From positions 1-64,000 of the forward strand of contig CAMIXH010000001.1 in NCBI GenBank assembly GCA_946402735.1: a stretch of 64,000 bases of DNA, in the 5' to 3' direction. The position numbers and the translations under genes are program-made. Below the pieces are notes generated by a model. The model was not told the origin of the DNA, searched no databases, and was given only the letters and a program-made list of their open reading frames with translations. Source of the stretch: an uncultured Mycoplasmatota bacterium. GTDB lineage: Bacteria > Bacillota_I > Bacilli_A > RF39 > UBA660. This document shows, piece by piece, positions 26,494-35,530 of this stretch (position 1 is the first letter of the stretch; every line of letters starts with the position of its first letter).

Positions 26494-28510
26494 TTTTCTA
26501 TATTATTTAATACTATTTTTGACAATAATAACATTATTTTTAATCAATAAAGATATTAATAGTAAATATAATGAAACAGATAGCTTTTTTGAATTATATA
26601 TAAGAAAATATAAAATTGATGGTGATAAATTAACTATTGAATTTGATGATTTAATTGGTAATTACTATTTTAAAACTTTAGAAGAGAAAAACTTCTTTTT
26701 GAATAATTATTCTTTAAATGATTATATTTATGTAAAAGGATCAATATCTAAACCAAAGAATAATACAATACCTAATACTTTTAACTATAAAAAGTATTTA
26801 GAACATAGAAATATAAAATACATAATTAGTATAGAAGAATATAGCTTAATAAAAAAGAATAGTAATATATTTTATAAGATTAAAAACTATGTTTATAAAA
26901 GAATTAATACATTAAACAATCCTTATCTTTATGCCTTTATTTTAGGTGAAACATCTTATATAGATAATGATGTATATAGTAATTATAAAATAAATGGAAT
27001 AACCCATTTATTTGCATTATCTGGTCTCCACATTAGTATATTTTCATTAGTTGTACTATTCATTTTAAAAAGGTTGAAATGTAGTGAGATACTATCTTTC
27101 TTAATAACAAGTTTATTTCTTATAATATTCTCATTTATTGCATCGTTTACACCATCTATTTTAAGAGCTACTATCTTTTTTATATTAAGTCAAATTAATA
27201 AGATATGGTATTTTTTTGTTAAGCCAAAATACTTATTATTTTTAACATTTACTATCATAGTTTTAATAAATTATAATTATGTATTTTATACTGGATTTAT
27301 CTTATCATTTACTATTTCATATTTTATATTGCTATTTAATGAAAATAATAAAAATACATCTATAATAAAGATAAGTTTAATATCATTTTTATCTAGTTTA
27401 CCAATCATTGTTAATATGATATATGAAATTAATATAATAGGATTTATTAATAATATATTTTTTATTCCATATGTATCTAGTATTGTTTTTCCATTATCAT
27501 TATTAACATTTATATTTAGTATATTAACACCAATTTTAAACATATTTTTAACTATTATGGAGAGAGTTTCATTTATTAGTAGTCAAATACTAAATATTTG
27601 TGTATTCTTCTCTAAAATATCATTATTTGAATTAGTTTTGTATTATATATTATTAATACTAATTATAAAGAAGAAAAGAGTAAAAATACTATTTGTAATG
27701 TTATTATTAATAATGTATTTTAAACCATATTTTAATGATGACACTAATATTTATTTTACTGATGTATCTCAAGGAGATAGCGCTTTAATAGTGACAAATA
27801 ATAATAGAAGTATATTAATTGATACAGGTGGAAGTATTAGCAATGAAAGTGAATCATGGAAGAAAAGAAATAAAACATTTAATTTGATGAAATCTAGTAT
27901 AATACCTTTTTATAAAAGTATTGGTCTTAAAAAAATAGATTATGCCTTTTTTAGTCATGGGGATTCTGATCATATAGGATATGCTAAAGATTTAATAGAT
28001 AATTTTAAGGTAGTTAACAAGTATATTAATAATGATAGTATAAATAATTATGAAATAGAATTAAATGCTTTAAAATATGATAAAAATCACTTTAAAATTG
28101 ATAATGTTGAAATAATTAATCTAAATAATAAAATGTATGATAATGAAAATGATAATAGTTTGGTATTATTAATAAAAATAGATAATTATAAAATACTATT
28201 TATGGGAGATGCATCTATTAAAGTAGAAAATGATTTAATTGATGAGTATGACTTAAAAAATATAGATATTTTAAAAGTAGGACATCATGGTAGTGATACT
28301 TCTACTAGTAAAGAATTTGTAAATAAGATAAATCCTAAATATTGTATTATATCAGTAGGAGAAAATAATAAATATAATCATCCTAGTAAAGAAGTATTAT
28401 ATAGATTAAATGATTGCAAAATATATAGAACTGATAAAGATGGAAGTATTATTTTTAAAATTAAAAATAACAAATTAACAATAGAAATGTTAGCTCCATA
28501 TAGAGATTAG
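26462..28510 (+). CDS. comEC: DNA uptake channel ComEC/Rec2
   Basis: 682 aa, near normal length. A predicted OB-like N-terminal part is followed by the competence membrane domain with ITHLFALSGLHISIF (~178-192) and many helices. The C-terminal metallo-beta-lactamase domain has FTDVSQGDSALIV, FFSHGDSDHIGYA (~497) and VGHHGSDTST. It moves single-stranded DNA across the membrane. The start is uncertain: ATG 26462 has no clear ribosome-binding site and lies inside comEA, while AAGGA at 26474 would suit a non-ATG start a few codons later. Confidence 0.92.
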   Translation: MLRLRKILLCDFLYYLILFLTIITLFLINKDINSKYNETDSFFELYIRKYKIDGDKLTIEFDDLIGNYYFKTLEEKNFFLNNYSLNDYIYVKGSISKPKNNTIPNTFNYKKYLEHRNIKYIISIEEYSLIKKNSNIFYKIKNYVYKRINTLNNPYLYAFILGETSYIDNDVYSNYKINGITHLFALSGLHISIFSLVVLFILKRLKCSEILSFLITSLFLIIFSFIASFTPSILRATIFFILSQINKIWYFFVKPKYLLFLTFTIIVLINYNYVFYTGFILSFTISYFILLFNENNKNTSIIKISLISFLSSLPIIVNMIYEINIIGFINNIFFIPYVSSIVFPLSLLTFIFSILTPILNIFLTIMERVSFISSQILNICVFFSKISLFELVLYYILLILIIKKKRVKILFVMLLLIMYFKPYFNDDTNIYFTDVSQGDSALIVTNNNRSILIDTGGSISNESESWKKRNKTFNLMKSSIIPFYKSIGLKKIDYAFFSHGDSDHIGYAKDLIDNFKVVNKYINNDSINNYEIELNALKYDKNHFKIDNVEIINLNNKMYDNENDNSLVLLIKIDNYKILFMGDASIKVENDLIDEYDLKNIDILKVGHHGSDTSTSKEFVNKINPKYCIISVGENNKYNHPSKEVLYRLNDCKIYRTDKDGSIIFKIKNNKLTIEMLAPYRD

Positions 28511-28547
28511 TAATTAATGTGATATAATTATAATAGGAGTTGATAAT

Positions 28548-29297
28548 ATGGAAGAATTTTATAGAATACTTAGTTTAGATGAAAATGATATTGATTCTTA
28601 TATTAATTCTTGTTTCATTCTTTTATATGGAATGTATTATCCGGAAATATCTTTATCTAACGATGGTGGAGAAATATATCAAAATTGGATTAATCCAGAT
28701 ACTCCATATTTACCTTCTGGTTCAAGATCTAAAGGATTTAAAATTGATAAGCAATTTATAAAAGATTTTATAATAGATACTAAAGATAAATTTGGTAAAA
28801 TACCAATAGAAAAATTAAAAGTAAAGCTAACTGAGGATACAATAATAAAATGGTTTAATATGTATGTACAGATGTATTTTGGTCCATTATATGATGAAAG
28901 TAAAAGGAAAGAAATATATGGCTATGGTTTATTAAATTCAGTTGGTGAAACATTAAATATTTCTGAGTTAAAAGGATTAAATGTTGCAAGATGTATTGAA
29001 AAGTCTGCTGCATTAAATGCAATTTTAAATTTCTTATATATTAAATCATCTTTAGTATTATCAGATGCTAATGGCGTTGGACATGCATATTGTTTAGTTA
29101 ATACAAATGATAAATACTATATAGTAGATCCTAATTTTTATGGAAAAGATTCTAATGGTAAAGGAATCCATTATATGTTTGAAATAAATCCACATGAGAA
29201 ATATTGTTCATTTGATCCATCATTATATGGAGACAATGAATCATTAAAAGTATATTATGAGTTTCCATGTGAAAAAATGACAGGTATGAGGCAATAA
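28548..29297 (+). CDS. Predicted transglutaminase-like cysteine protein
   Basis: 249 aa. GAACA-free N-terminal half of unknown type. The C-terminal half has a Cys-His-Asp order typical of transglutaminase-like folds: NVARCIEKSAALNAIL (Cys), GVGHAYCLV (His), YYIVDPNFYG (Asp). No signal peptide, so cytoplasmic. A TATAAT at 28523-28528 and AGGAG precede it. It forms a pair with the next gene (19 bases apart). The fold call rests on the triad spacing only; substrate unknown. Confidence 0.5.
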   Translation: MEEFYRILSLDENDIDSYINSCFILLYGMYYPEISLSNDGGEIYQNWINPDTPYLPSGSRSKGFKIDKQFIKDFIIDTKDKFGKIPIEKLKVKLTEDTIIKWFNMYVQMYFGPLYDESKRKEIYGYGLLNSVGETLNISELKGLNVARCIEKSAALNAILNFLYIKSSLVLSDANGVGHAYCLVNTNDKYYIVDPNFYGKDSNGKGIHYMFEINPHEKYCSFDPSLYGDNESLKVYYEFPCEKMTGMRQ

Positions 29298-29316
29298 AAA
29301 AAGGAAGGTAATTGTT

Positions 29317-29946
29317 ATGTTTGTAGATGAAGATCTTATTCAAAGAAATCAAGATACTATTAATTTTTTTAATGCTGATGCTATGTTTGAAGAATTAAGT
29401 AATTTCGTTGATAAATATGGTTATAAGTATATTTTCAATAGAGATTTTGCTACTGAAGAAGAATGTATTATAAACTATTGTGTTAGATCACACGCTGTTA
29501 AATTGGCAATGGATGCTTGTGAACATTATAGTAAAGCAATTTTAATTAAAAATGGTTATCAATGGGATGATATGAAAAATGTTGGGCATAATCTTTTAAG
29601 GGCATATGAATTATTCATTGATGATGATAAAGATATAATCAAGAATACTGTTTTTTTTAAAGATAGTCCGTTGATAGATTATTCAGCATATAAATCAAAT
29701 TCTACTGTTAAATTACTTATAAGTGATGATTTAAGAACTCCAAAATCAGAAAGCGTTAGTTTTGAAGAAAGATTATCATCTCTTTCTTCTGAGAGGATAT
29801 TACCTAATATAAAATCTAGATATCCCGGTCAGACATTAGTTGACTATGATGAAAAGTTTATAATAGCATATGCAACTATTTTACATGAACTATGTTATAA
29901 ATATAAAACAATAAGAGAGTTTTATGGTGATGAAATAGCTTTATAA
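29317..29946 (+). CDS. HEPN-like hypothetical protein
   Basis: 209 aa, soluble. The central segment SHAVKLAMDACEHYSKAILIKNGYQWDDMKNVGHNLLRAYELF resembles HEPN-fold helices (…KALLI..G…GH.L..L..), but the Rx4-6H ribonuclease motif is not apparent, so it may be a non-catalytic HEPN. RBS AAGGAAGG. It follows the transglutaminase-like gene closely and ends at a terminator, so the two probably form a bicistronic unit. Function unknown. Confidence 0.5.
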   Translation: MFVDEDLIQRNQDTINFFNADAMFEELSNFVDKYGYKYIFNRDFATEEECIINYCVRSHAVKLAMDACEHYSKAILIKNGYQWDDMKNVGHNLLRAYELFIDDDKDIIKNTVFFKDSPLIDYSAYKSNSTVKLLISDDLRTPKSESVSFEERLSSLSSERILPNIKSRYPGQTLVDYDEKFIIAYATILHELCYKYKTIREFYGDEIAL

Positions 29947-29949
29947 GAC

Positions 29950-29982
29950 AAAGAACTAGTTTTAATAATTAGTTCTTTTTAT
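29950..29982 (+). terminator. Intrinsic terminator after HEPN-like gene
   Basis: AAAGAACTA/TAGTTCTTT, an 11-base loop, T run. Confidence 0.8.
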
Positions 29983-30105
29983 GTTATACTTTATTTAGGA
30001 GATACAAGTTATGTCATATGAAGAAATATAAAGGATTAAGAATAAAAATGTGTTAAAATAAAGGCAGTGAGGAAAAGATTTTATTAAATCAATAAAGGAG
30101 GTTTT

Positions 30106-30642
30106 ATGAAAATAATTAAAGGAGACAAAGTTTGGGTTCAAAAGTATAATATTGCAGCCTTATTAGATGCATTATCTGATTTGAAAATACCTATTGGCAA
30201 TGAGGTATGTAATGCTATATGGGGCGATGCTTTTACAGCAACTTCAGAAGATATGTTTGAGTTTGTAGAATTGTCAGGACCAGAAGTAGTTAAATTTTTT
30301 GAAAGCTTAGATTTTGTAGTTAATTATGATGATTTAAAAGATAAAGGAGAAGCAGAAGTTTTATCATTTGGTCAAAGTGTTCAAGAAGATGTAATTGATA
30401 AAACATCTAAAACAAAGAGTTCAAAAGTTCAACAACAATTAAGTCATGCAGCATTTTTAAAAATGTATGATATTAGAAACTATTTATGGTATTTACAAGG
30501 AAGTATTACATTTAAAATTCCAACTGTTTGTGAAGAAGAAGTAATCGAAGTGACATCAGTAGAAACACCACAAAGAGAAAGTGGATTTAGAAGACTTCTT
30601 AGAAGTATTAGAAGAGGTAATAAAAGAGGAGGCTTACAATAA
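30106..30642 (+). CDS. Hypothetical protein
   Basis: 178 aa behind AAAGGAGG. Acidic N-terminal domain (~1-115, predicted helical), a Lys/Ser-rich patch (DKTSKTKSSKVQQQ), and a strongly basic C-terminal tail (FRRLLRSIRRGNKRGG) that could bind nucleic acid or membrane. No motif recognised. The preceding 120 bases carry only very short ORFs (for example MSYEEI at about 30011) that I do not call. Confidence 0.6.
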   Translation: MKIIKGDKVWVQKYNIAALLDALSDLKIPIGNEVCNAIWGDAFTATSEDMFEFVELSGPEVVKFFESLDFVVNYDDLKDKGEAEVLSFGQSVQEDVIDKTSKTKSSKVQQQLSHAAFLKMYDIRNYLWYLQGSITFKIPTVCEEEVIEVTSVETPQRESGFRRLLRSIRRGNKRGGLQ

Positions 30643-30655
30643 GTCTCTTTTTATT
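30629..30655 (+). terminator. Terminator overlapping the 3' end of the 178-aa gene
   Basis: GAGGCTTA/TAAGTCTC with a CAA loop and one G-U pair, then T5. Confidence 0.7.
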
Positions 30656-30682
30656 TTATATAAAATGATTTATAATTAAATT

Positions 30683-31576
30683 ATGGAAAAAGATGAATTT
30701 GTTAAACTAAATGTTATAAAAGATTTTAGTAATTATATAATGGCTAAAAATTATTCTATTAATACATATACATCATATATTAGCGATTTATATTACTTTT
30801 ATTTGTTTGTAAAAAAAGATTTAACTAAAGTAACAGATTCAGATATAAGAAGTTATATAGAAAAGTTAAATAAACAAGAAGAAAAACCAACAAGTATTAG
30901 AAGAAGAATTAGTACTTTAAAATCATTTTATAAATATTTATATAAAAATGGTTATATGGATAAAAAAGATTATCCATTAAATAAAACAGTATATCCTAAA
31001 GTAGAAAAAAGACTTCCTAAGTTTATTTATTATAATGATTTACTTGAAATAATAGATGAATCAACAAGAGATACAGATGGCATAAGAGATAGATTAATAA
31101 TTGAAATGTTATATGCTACTGGAACTCGTGTTAGTGAACTAGTAAATATAAAATATAGTGATATAGATTTTAATAATAAAAGAATTAGAGTATGTGGAAA
31201 AGGTAATAAAGAAAGAATAGTATATTTTGGTGATTATGCTAATGATGCTTTAAAAGAATATATGGCTTCTCATAAAAAGAATGAACAAGGTTATGTGTTT
31301 ACTAATAGTAATGGTGGACAATTAACTGATAGAGGAGTTAGGTATATTATTGATAAAATAATGAATAAATTATCAGTTAAAGTTCATGTGACACCACATG
31401 TTTTAAGACATACTTTTGCAACAGATATGTTAAATAATGGTTGTGATATAAAAGTAGTTCAAGAACTATTAGGTCATGCTAGTTTACAAACTACAGAAGT
31501 ATATACACATGTTACAAATGAAAGATTAAAAGAAGTTTATTATAGCTGTTTTCCAAGGAGGGATAGAGATGAGTAA
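30683..31576 (+). CDS. xerD: Tyrosine recombinase of the Xer family
   Basis: 297 aa with SAM-like N-terminal core-binding domain and C-terminal catalytic domain. Catalytic residues: R in ATGTRVSEL (~150), H-x-x-R in TPHVLRHTFAT, H in GHASLQTTEVYTH and the Tyr of VYTH. Length and sequence fit chromosomal XerC/XerD dimer resolution; it sits among housekeeping genes, not in the mobile element. No ribosome-binding site precedes the ATG, and a TATAAT lies only 7 bases upstream, so the mRNA may be leaderless. Overlaps tdk by 8 bases. The XerC/XerD distinction is not certain. Confidence 0.9.
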   Translation: MEKDEFVKLNVIKDFSNYIMAKNYSINTYTSYISDLYYFYLFVKKDLTKVTDSDIRSYIEKLNKQEEKPTSIRRRISTLKSFYKYLYKNGYMDKKDYPLNKTVYPKVEKRLPKFIYYNDLLEIIDESTRDTDGIRDRLIIEMLYATGTRVSELVNIKYSDIDFNNKRIRVCGKGNKERIVYFGDYANDALKEYMASHKKNEQGYVFTNSNGGQLTDRGVRYIIDKIMNKLSVKVHVTPHVLRHTFATDMLNNGCDIKVVQELLGHASLQTTEVYTHVTNERLKEVYYSCFPRRDRDE

Positions 31577-32168
31577 ATTATATTATAGATATGGTGCAAT
31601 GAATTGTGGAAAAACTACGGCTCTTTTGCAAGTGGCTCACAATTATGAAGAAAGAGGAATGAAAGTTAAAATATTAAAACCGGGTGTTGATACTAAAGGA
31701 AATGATAAGATAGTAACTAGAATAGGTCTTAAAAGAAAAGTAGATCATCTAATTAAAAGTGATGAAAAATTAAGTAATTATCTAAATAAACTAGATAAAG
31801 ATATTGAATGCATTTTAGTAGATGAATCACAATTCTTAACAAGAGATCAAGTTGATGAATTATTTATGTATACTAAATTAAAAGATAGACCAGTTATATG
31901 TTATGGACTTAGAACTGATTTTAAAACAATTGCTTTTCCTGGTAGTTTGAGATTATTTGAAGTGGCTGATGTTTTAGAAGAATTATATACAATATGCAGA
32001 TGTGGAAAAAGAGCAAAATTTAATGCTAGAATAGTTAATGGAGAGTTTACTTCTTCTGGAGAACAAGTAGCTATAGATGGTGAAAATGAAGTAACATATG
32101 AATCTTTATGTGGTAAATGTTATTTAGAAAAAGTACTAGGAATAACAGAAGAAAAATTTAGTGAATAA
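31569..32168 (+). CDS. tdk: Thymidine kinase
   Basis: 199 aa, type II thymidine kinase. P-loop YGAMNCGKTTALL (~8-20), DESQFL Walker B-like, lasso zinc sites CRCGKRA and LCGKCYLEK. It phosphorylates salvaged thymidine. Its start overlaps xerD, with AAGGAGGG inside the upstream gene as ribosome-binding site, so translation is coupled. Confidence 0.95.
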   Translation: MSKLYYRYGAMNCGKTTALLQVAHNYEERGMKVKILKPGVDTKGNDKIVTRIGLKRKVDHLIKSDEKLSNYLNKLDKDIECILVDESQFLTRDQVDELFMYTKLKDRPVICYGLRTDFKTIAFPGSLRLFEVADVLEELYTICRCGKRAKFNARIVNGEFTSSGEQVAIDGENEVTYESLCGKCYLEKVLGITEEKFSE

Positions 32169-32196
32169 AAGGAGTAAAATACTTCTTTTTTTTGTT
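32167..32196 (+). terminator. Terminator after tdk
   Basis: AAAAGGAGTA/TACTTCTTTT with a 3-base loop, one G-U pair and a long T run. Confidence 0.8.
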
Positions 32197-32223
32197 GTTT
32201 AATAATTTTATAAATGATATAAT
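32195..32223 (+). promoter_or_regulatory. Promoter of ppdK
   Basis: TTGTTT, 17 bases, TATAAT, 22 bases before the ATG at 32246. Confidence 0.65.
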
Positions 32224-32245
32224 ATTAGAGTTGTTAGGAGGAAAA

Positions 32246-34888
32246 ATGGAAAAGAAAAAATATGTTTATCTTTTTAGTGAAGGTAACGCAAACATGAGAG
32301 AACTTCTTGGTGGTAAAGGTGCTAACTTAGCAGAAATGACTAATATCGGTTTACCAGTTCCACAAGGATTCACTGTTACAACAGAAGCTTGTACTCAATA
32401 CTATGAAGATGGTCGTGAAATTAACGATGAAATCAAAGTTCAAGTAACTGAGTATATTGCTAAACTTGAAGAAATAACAGGAAAGAAATTTGGTGATAAA
32501 GAAAATCCATTATTAGTTTCTGTTAGATCTGGAGCAAGAGCTTCTATGCCAGGTATGATGGATACAATTCTTAATCTTGGTTTAAATGAAGATGTTGTAG
32601 AAGTATTAAGTGAAAAATCAGGAAATCCTAGATGGGCATGGGACTGCTACAGAAGATTTATTCAAATGTATTCTGATGTAGTTATGGAAGTAGGTAAAAA
32701 ATACTTTGAACAACTAATCGACAAAATGAAAGAACAAAAAGGAGTTACTCAAGATGTTGATCTAACTGCTGAAGATTTAAAAGAATTAGCAGGACAATTT
32801 AAGAAAGAATATAAGAGTAAGATAGGATCAGAATTTCCAAGTGATCCAATTGAACAATTATGGGGAGCAATTAAGGCTGTATTTAGAAGTTGGGATAACC
32901 CAAGAGCTAATGTATATAGAAGAGATAATGATATTCCTTATTCATGGGGAACTGCTGTAAATGTACAAAGTATGGCATTCGGTAACATGGGAGATGACTG
33001 TGGAACTGGTGTTGCATTTACAAGAGATCCAGCAACAGGAGAAAAAGGATTATTCGGAGAATTCTTAACAAATGCACAAGGAGAAGATGTAGTTGCTGGT
33101 GTTAGAACACCAATGCATATTACAGAAATGGAACAAAAATTCCCAGAAGCATTTGAACAATTTAAAAATGTATGTAAAACTTTAGAAGATCATTATCGTG
33201 ATATGCAAGATATGGAGTTTACTGTTGAACATGGAAAACTTTATATGTTACAAACTCGTAATGGTAAAAGAACTGCTCAAGCTTCAATTAAGATTGCTTG
33301 TGATTTAGTTGATGAAGGAATGAGAACAGAAGAAGAGGCTGTTGAAATGATAGATCCTCGTAACTTGGATACATTACTTCACCCAACATTTGATCCAAAA
33401 GCATTAAAAGAAGCAGAACCTATTGGAAAAGCTTTAGGAGCTTCACCTGGTGCTGCTTGTGGTAAAGTTGTATTTACTGCAGAAGATGCTGAAGAATGGG
33501 CAAAAAGAAAAGAAAAAGTAATTTTAGTTCGTTTAGAAACATCACCAGAAGACATTGTTGGTATGAAGGCTAGCCAAGGTATACTAACAGTTAGAGGTGG
33601 AAGAACATCTCACGCTGCAGTTGTTGCTCGTGGAATGGGTAAATGTTGTGTTTCAGGATGTACTGAAATCAATATGGATGAAGAAAATAAGAAATTCACT
33701 TTAGCTGGAAAAACATATCATGAAGGAGATGTAATTTCAATTGATGGAACTACAGGTAATATTTATGATGGTGCTATTCCAACTGTAGAGGCAACTGTTT
33801 CAGGTGATTTCGGAAGAATTATGGCATGGGCTGATAAGTATCGTGTATTAAAAGTTAGAACTAATGCTGATACTCCAACAGATGCTGCACGTGCTCGTGA
33901 ATTAGGAGCAGAAGGAATTGGTCTTTGTAGAACAGAGCATATGTTCTTCGAACCAGATAGAATTGCTGCTATTCGTGAAATGATTTGTTCAGATACTGTA
34001 GAACAAAGAGAAGCTGCTCTTGCAAAATTAGAACCTATGCAACAAGGAGACTTCGAAAAATTATATGAAGCTATGGATGGATATGGAGTAACAATTCGTT
34101 ATTTAGACCCACCACTTCATGAATTTGTTCCAACAGAAGAAAAAGATATAGAAGCATTAGCTAAGACTCAAGGTAAGACAGTAGAAGATATTAAGAATAT
34201 TATTGCTTCACTTCATGAATTTAACCCAATGATGGGTCATAGAGGTTGCCGTCTTGCTGTTACTTATCCAGAAATAGCTAAGATGCAAACAAGAGCCGTT
34301 ATTAAAGCTGCTATTGCTGTATCTAAGAAGACTGGTCATGCAATTGAACCAGAAATTATGATTCCACTAGTTGGAGAAGTAAAAGAATTAAAATATGTTA
34401 AAGATATAGTTTGTGAAACTGCAGATGAGGTAATTAAAGAAGCTAAAGCTGATATAAAATATCATGTTGGTACTATGATTGAAATACCAAGAGCTGCTTT
34501 AACTGCTGATGAAATTGCTAAAGAAGCTGAATTCTTCTCATTTGGTACAAATGACTTAACTCAAATGACATTTGGATTCTCAAGAGATGATGCTGGTAAA
34601 TTCTTAGGAGCTTATTATGACAAGAAGATCTATGAAAACGATCCATTCCAAAAAATAGATCAAGTTGGAGTAGGAAAACTTGTTAAAATGGCTGTAGAAT
34701 TAGGAAAACAAACTCGTCCAGATATCCATTTAGGAATCTGTGGTGAACATGGTGGAGATCCATCAACTATTGAATTCTGTCATAATGTTGGACTTACATA
34801 TGTATCTTGTTCTCCATACAGAGTACCAGTTGCTAGACTTGCTGCTGCACAAGCTGCTATTAAGGCTGGAATTGAAAAGAAAAACTAA
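32246..34888 (+). CDS. ppdK: Pyruvate, phosphate dikinase
   Basis: 880 aa from ATG 32246 (TAGGAGG). The ORF-track start at 32192 lies in promoter DNA. An ATP-grasp N-terminal domain (GGKGANLAEMTN, VSVRSGARASMPGMMDT), a swivelling phosphohistidine domain with GGRTSHAAVVARGMGK (His ~455), and a PEP/pyruvate TIM barrel with LCRTEHMFFE and GICGEHGGDP (~832). It interconverts PEP+AMP+PPi and pyruvate+ATP+Pi, typical of fermentative gut Firmicutes using PPi-linked glycolysis. Confidence 0.97.
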   Translation: MEKKKYVYLFSEGNANMRELLGGKGANLAEMTNIGLPVPQGFTVTTEACTQYYEDGREINDEIKVQVTEYIAKLEEITGKKFGDKENPLLVSVRSGARASMPGMMDTILNLGLNEDVVEVLSEKSGNPRWAWDCYRRFIQMYSDVVMEVGKKYFEQLIDKMKEQKGVTQDVDLTAEDLKELAGQFKKEYKSKIGSEFPSDPIEQLWGAIKAVFRSWDNPRANVYRRDNDIPYSWGTAVNVQSMAFGNMGDDCGTGVAFTRDPATGEKGLFGEFLTNAQGEDVVAGVRTPMHITEMEQKFPEAFEQFKNVCKTLEDHYRDMQDMEFTVEHGKLYMLQTRNGKRTAQASIKIACDLVDEGMRTEEEAVEMIDPRNLDTLLHPTFDPKALKEAEPIGKALGASPGAACGKVVFTAEDAEEWAKRKEKVILVRLETSPEDIVGMKASQGILTVRGGRTSHAAVVARGMGKCCVSGCTEINMDEENKKFTLAGKTYHEGDVISIDGTTGNIYDGAIPTVEATVSGDFGRIMAWADKYRVLKVRTNADTPTDAARARELGAEGIGLCRTEHMFFEPDRIAAIREMICSDTVEQREAALAKLEPMQQGDFEKLYEAMDGYGVTIRYLDPPLHEFVPTEEKDIEALAKTQGKTVEDIKNIIASLHEFNPMMGHRGCRLAVTYPEIAKMQTRAVIKAAIAVSKKTGHAIEPEIMIPLVGEVKELKYVKDIVCETADEVIKEAKADIKYHVGTMIEIPRAALTADEIAKEAEFFSFGTNDLTQMTFGFSRDDAGKFLGAYYDKKIYENDPFQKIDQVGVGKLVKMAVELGKQTRPDIHLGICGEHGGDPSTIEFCHNVGLTYVSCSPYRVPVARLAAAQAAIKAGIEKKN

Positions 34889-34977
34889 TAATTCCTTAAA
34901 ATAGCGTTATTTATTGAAATAAGTCATTATTTCCATTAGATAACATAAAGGCAAAAAATTAATATTTTAAGAAAAAT

Positions 34978-35036
34978 AAAGACTAAGATGACAAATATTG
35001 TCGCAAATCTTAGTCTTTTTTTGCTTTTATGCGACA
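34978..35036 (+). promoter_or_regulatory. Terminator / candidate antiterminator switch at the left end of the conjugative element
   Basis: A strong terminator hairpin: AAAGACTAAGAT (34978-34989) pairs with ATCTTAGTCTTT (35007-35018), followed by T run, with an inner GAC/GTC. The loop side contains TGTCGCA (34999-35005), which is exactly complementary to TGCGACA (35030-35036) just before the ribosome-binding site of the XRE gene. The two pairings exclude one another. The hairpin may simply terminate ppdK, or switch the element's first operon. Between 34889 and 34977 I see only a small GAAATA/TATTTC hairpin. Confidence 0.55.
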
Positions 35037-35056
35037 GAAAATGGAGGTAATGAAAA

Positions 35057-35530
35057 ATGCGAATTTTATATACAAAGCCTGAATTAGTAGATCTATCACA
35101 AGGATCAAGAATTGCTTTTGCAAGACAATTTAGATTTATGACTCAGGATGATGTTTCAGATAAATTAGGGTTAACTGGAGAATGTAAAAGAAGGACGATG
35201 ACTAGATATGAAAAAGGCAATCGAAATCCTAAGGATGATAGGACATCAGAAATAGCAAAAATATTAGATATAAATATTAATGCAATAAAAAAATATGATT
35301 ATAAAGAACCTATAGATTTATTATATACATTAATGTGGCTAGAGGAATTAATTCCAAAATATCAAATTGATATATCTAAAGTACCAAATATTAATGATGA
35401 AAATATTGTAATGTTCAAACAATTTATTAATGAGTGGAATGTAATGAGAGAAAAGAGAAATAAGAGGGAAATTACTTATGAGGAATATATTGAATGGAAA
35501 CTAACTTATGAGGTGAAATCTTATGACTAA
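35057..35530 (+). CDS. XRE-family transcriptional regulator
   Basis: 157 aa. An HTH_3 domain at ~15-80: GSRIAFARQFRFMTQDDVSDKLGLTGECKRRTMTRYEKGNRNPKDDRTSEIAKILD. The C-terminal ~75 residues are helical, perhaps for dimerisation. RBS ATGGAGG. Stop overlaps the ParB-like gene by 8 bases, so the two are co-translated. Probably controls the element's early operon. Confidence 0.82.
   Translation: MRILYTKPELVDLSQGSRIAFARQFRFMTQDDVSDKLGLTGECKRRTMTRYEKGNRNPKDDRTSEIAKILDININAIKKYDYKEPIDLLYTLMWLEELIPKYQIDISKVPNINDENIVMFKQFINEWNVMREKRNKREITYEEYIEWKLTYEVKSYD

Noticed and set aside
30011-30060. Micro-ORFs MSYEEI and MKKYKGLRIKMC
   Set aside because: Six and twelve codons, overlapping each other, with no further support; could be remnants but nothing can be shown.
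30683-31576. Integrase of the conjugative element
   Set aside because: It lies 4 kb before the element among housekeeping genes (tdk, ppdK), overlaps tdk and has the length and motifs of a chromosomal Xer protein.
34889-34980. tRNA gene or clear attachment site at the left end of the element
   Set aside because: I looked for a cloverleaf and for a direct repeat shared with the window end; only the short AGATAACA-like word is shared, which is not significant in this base composition.
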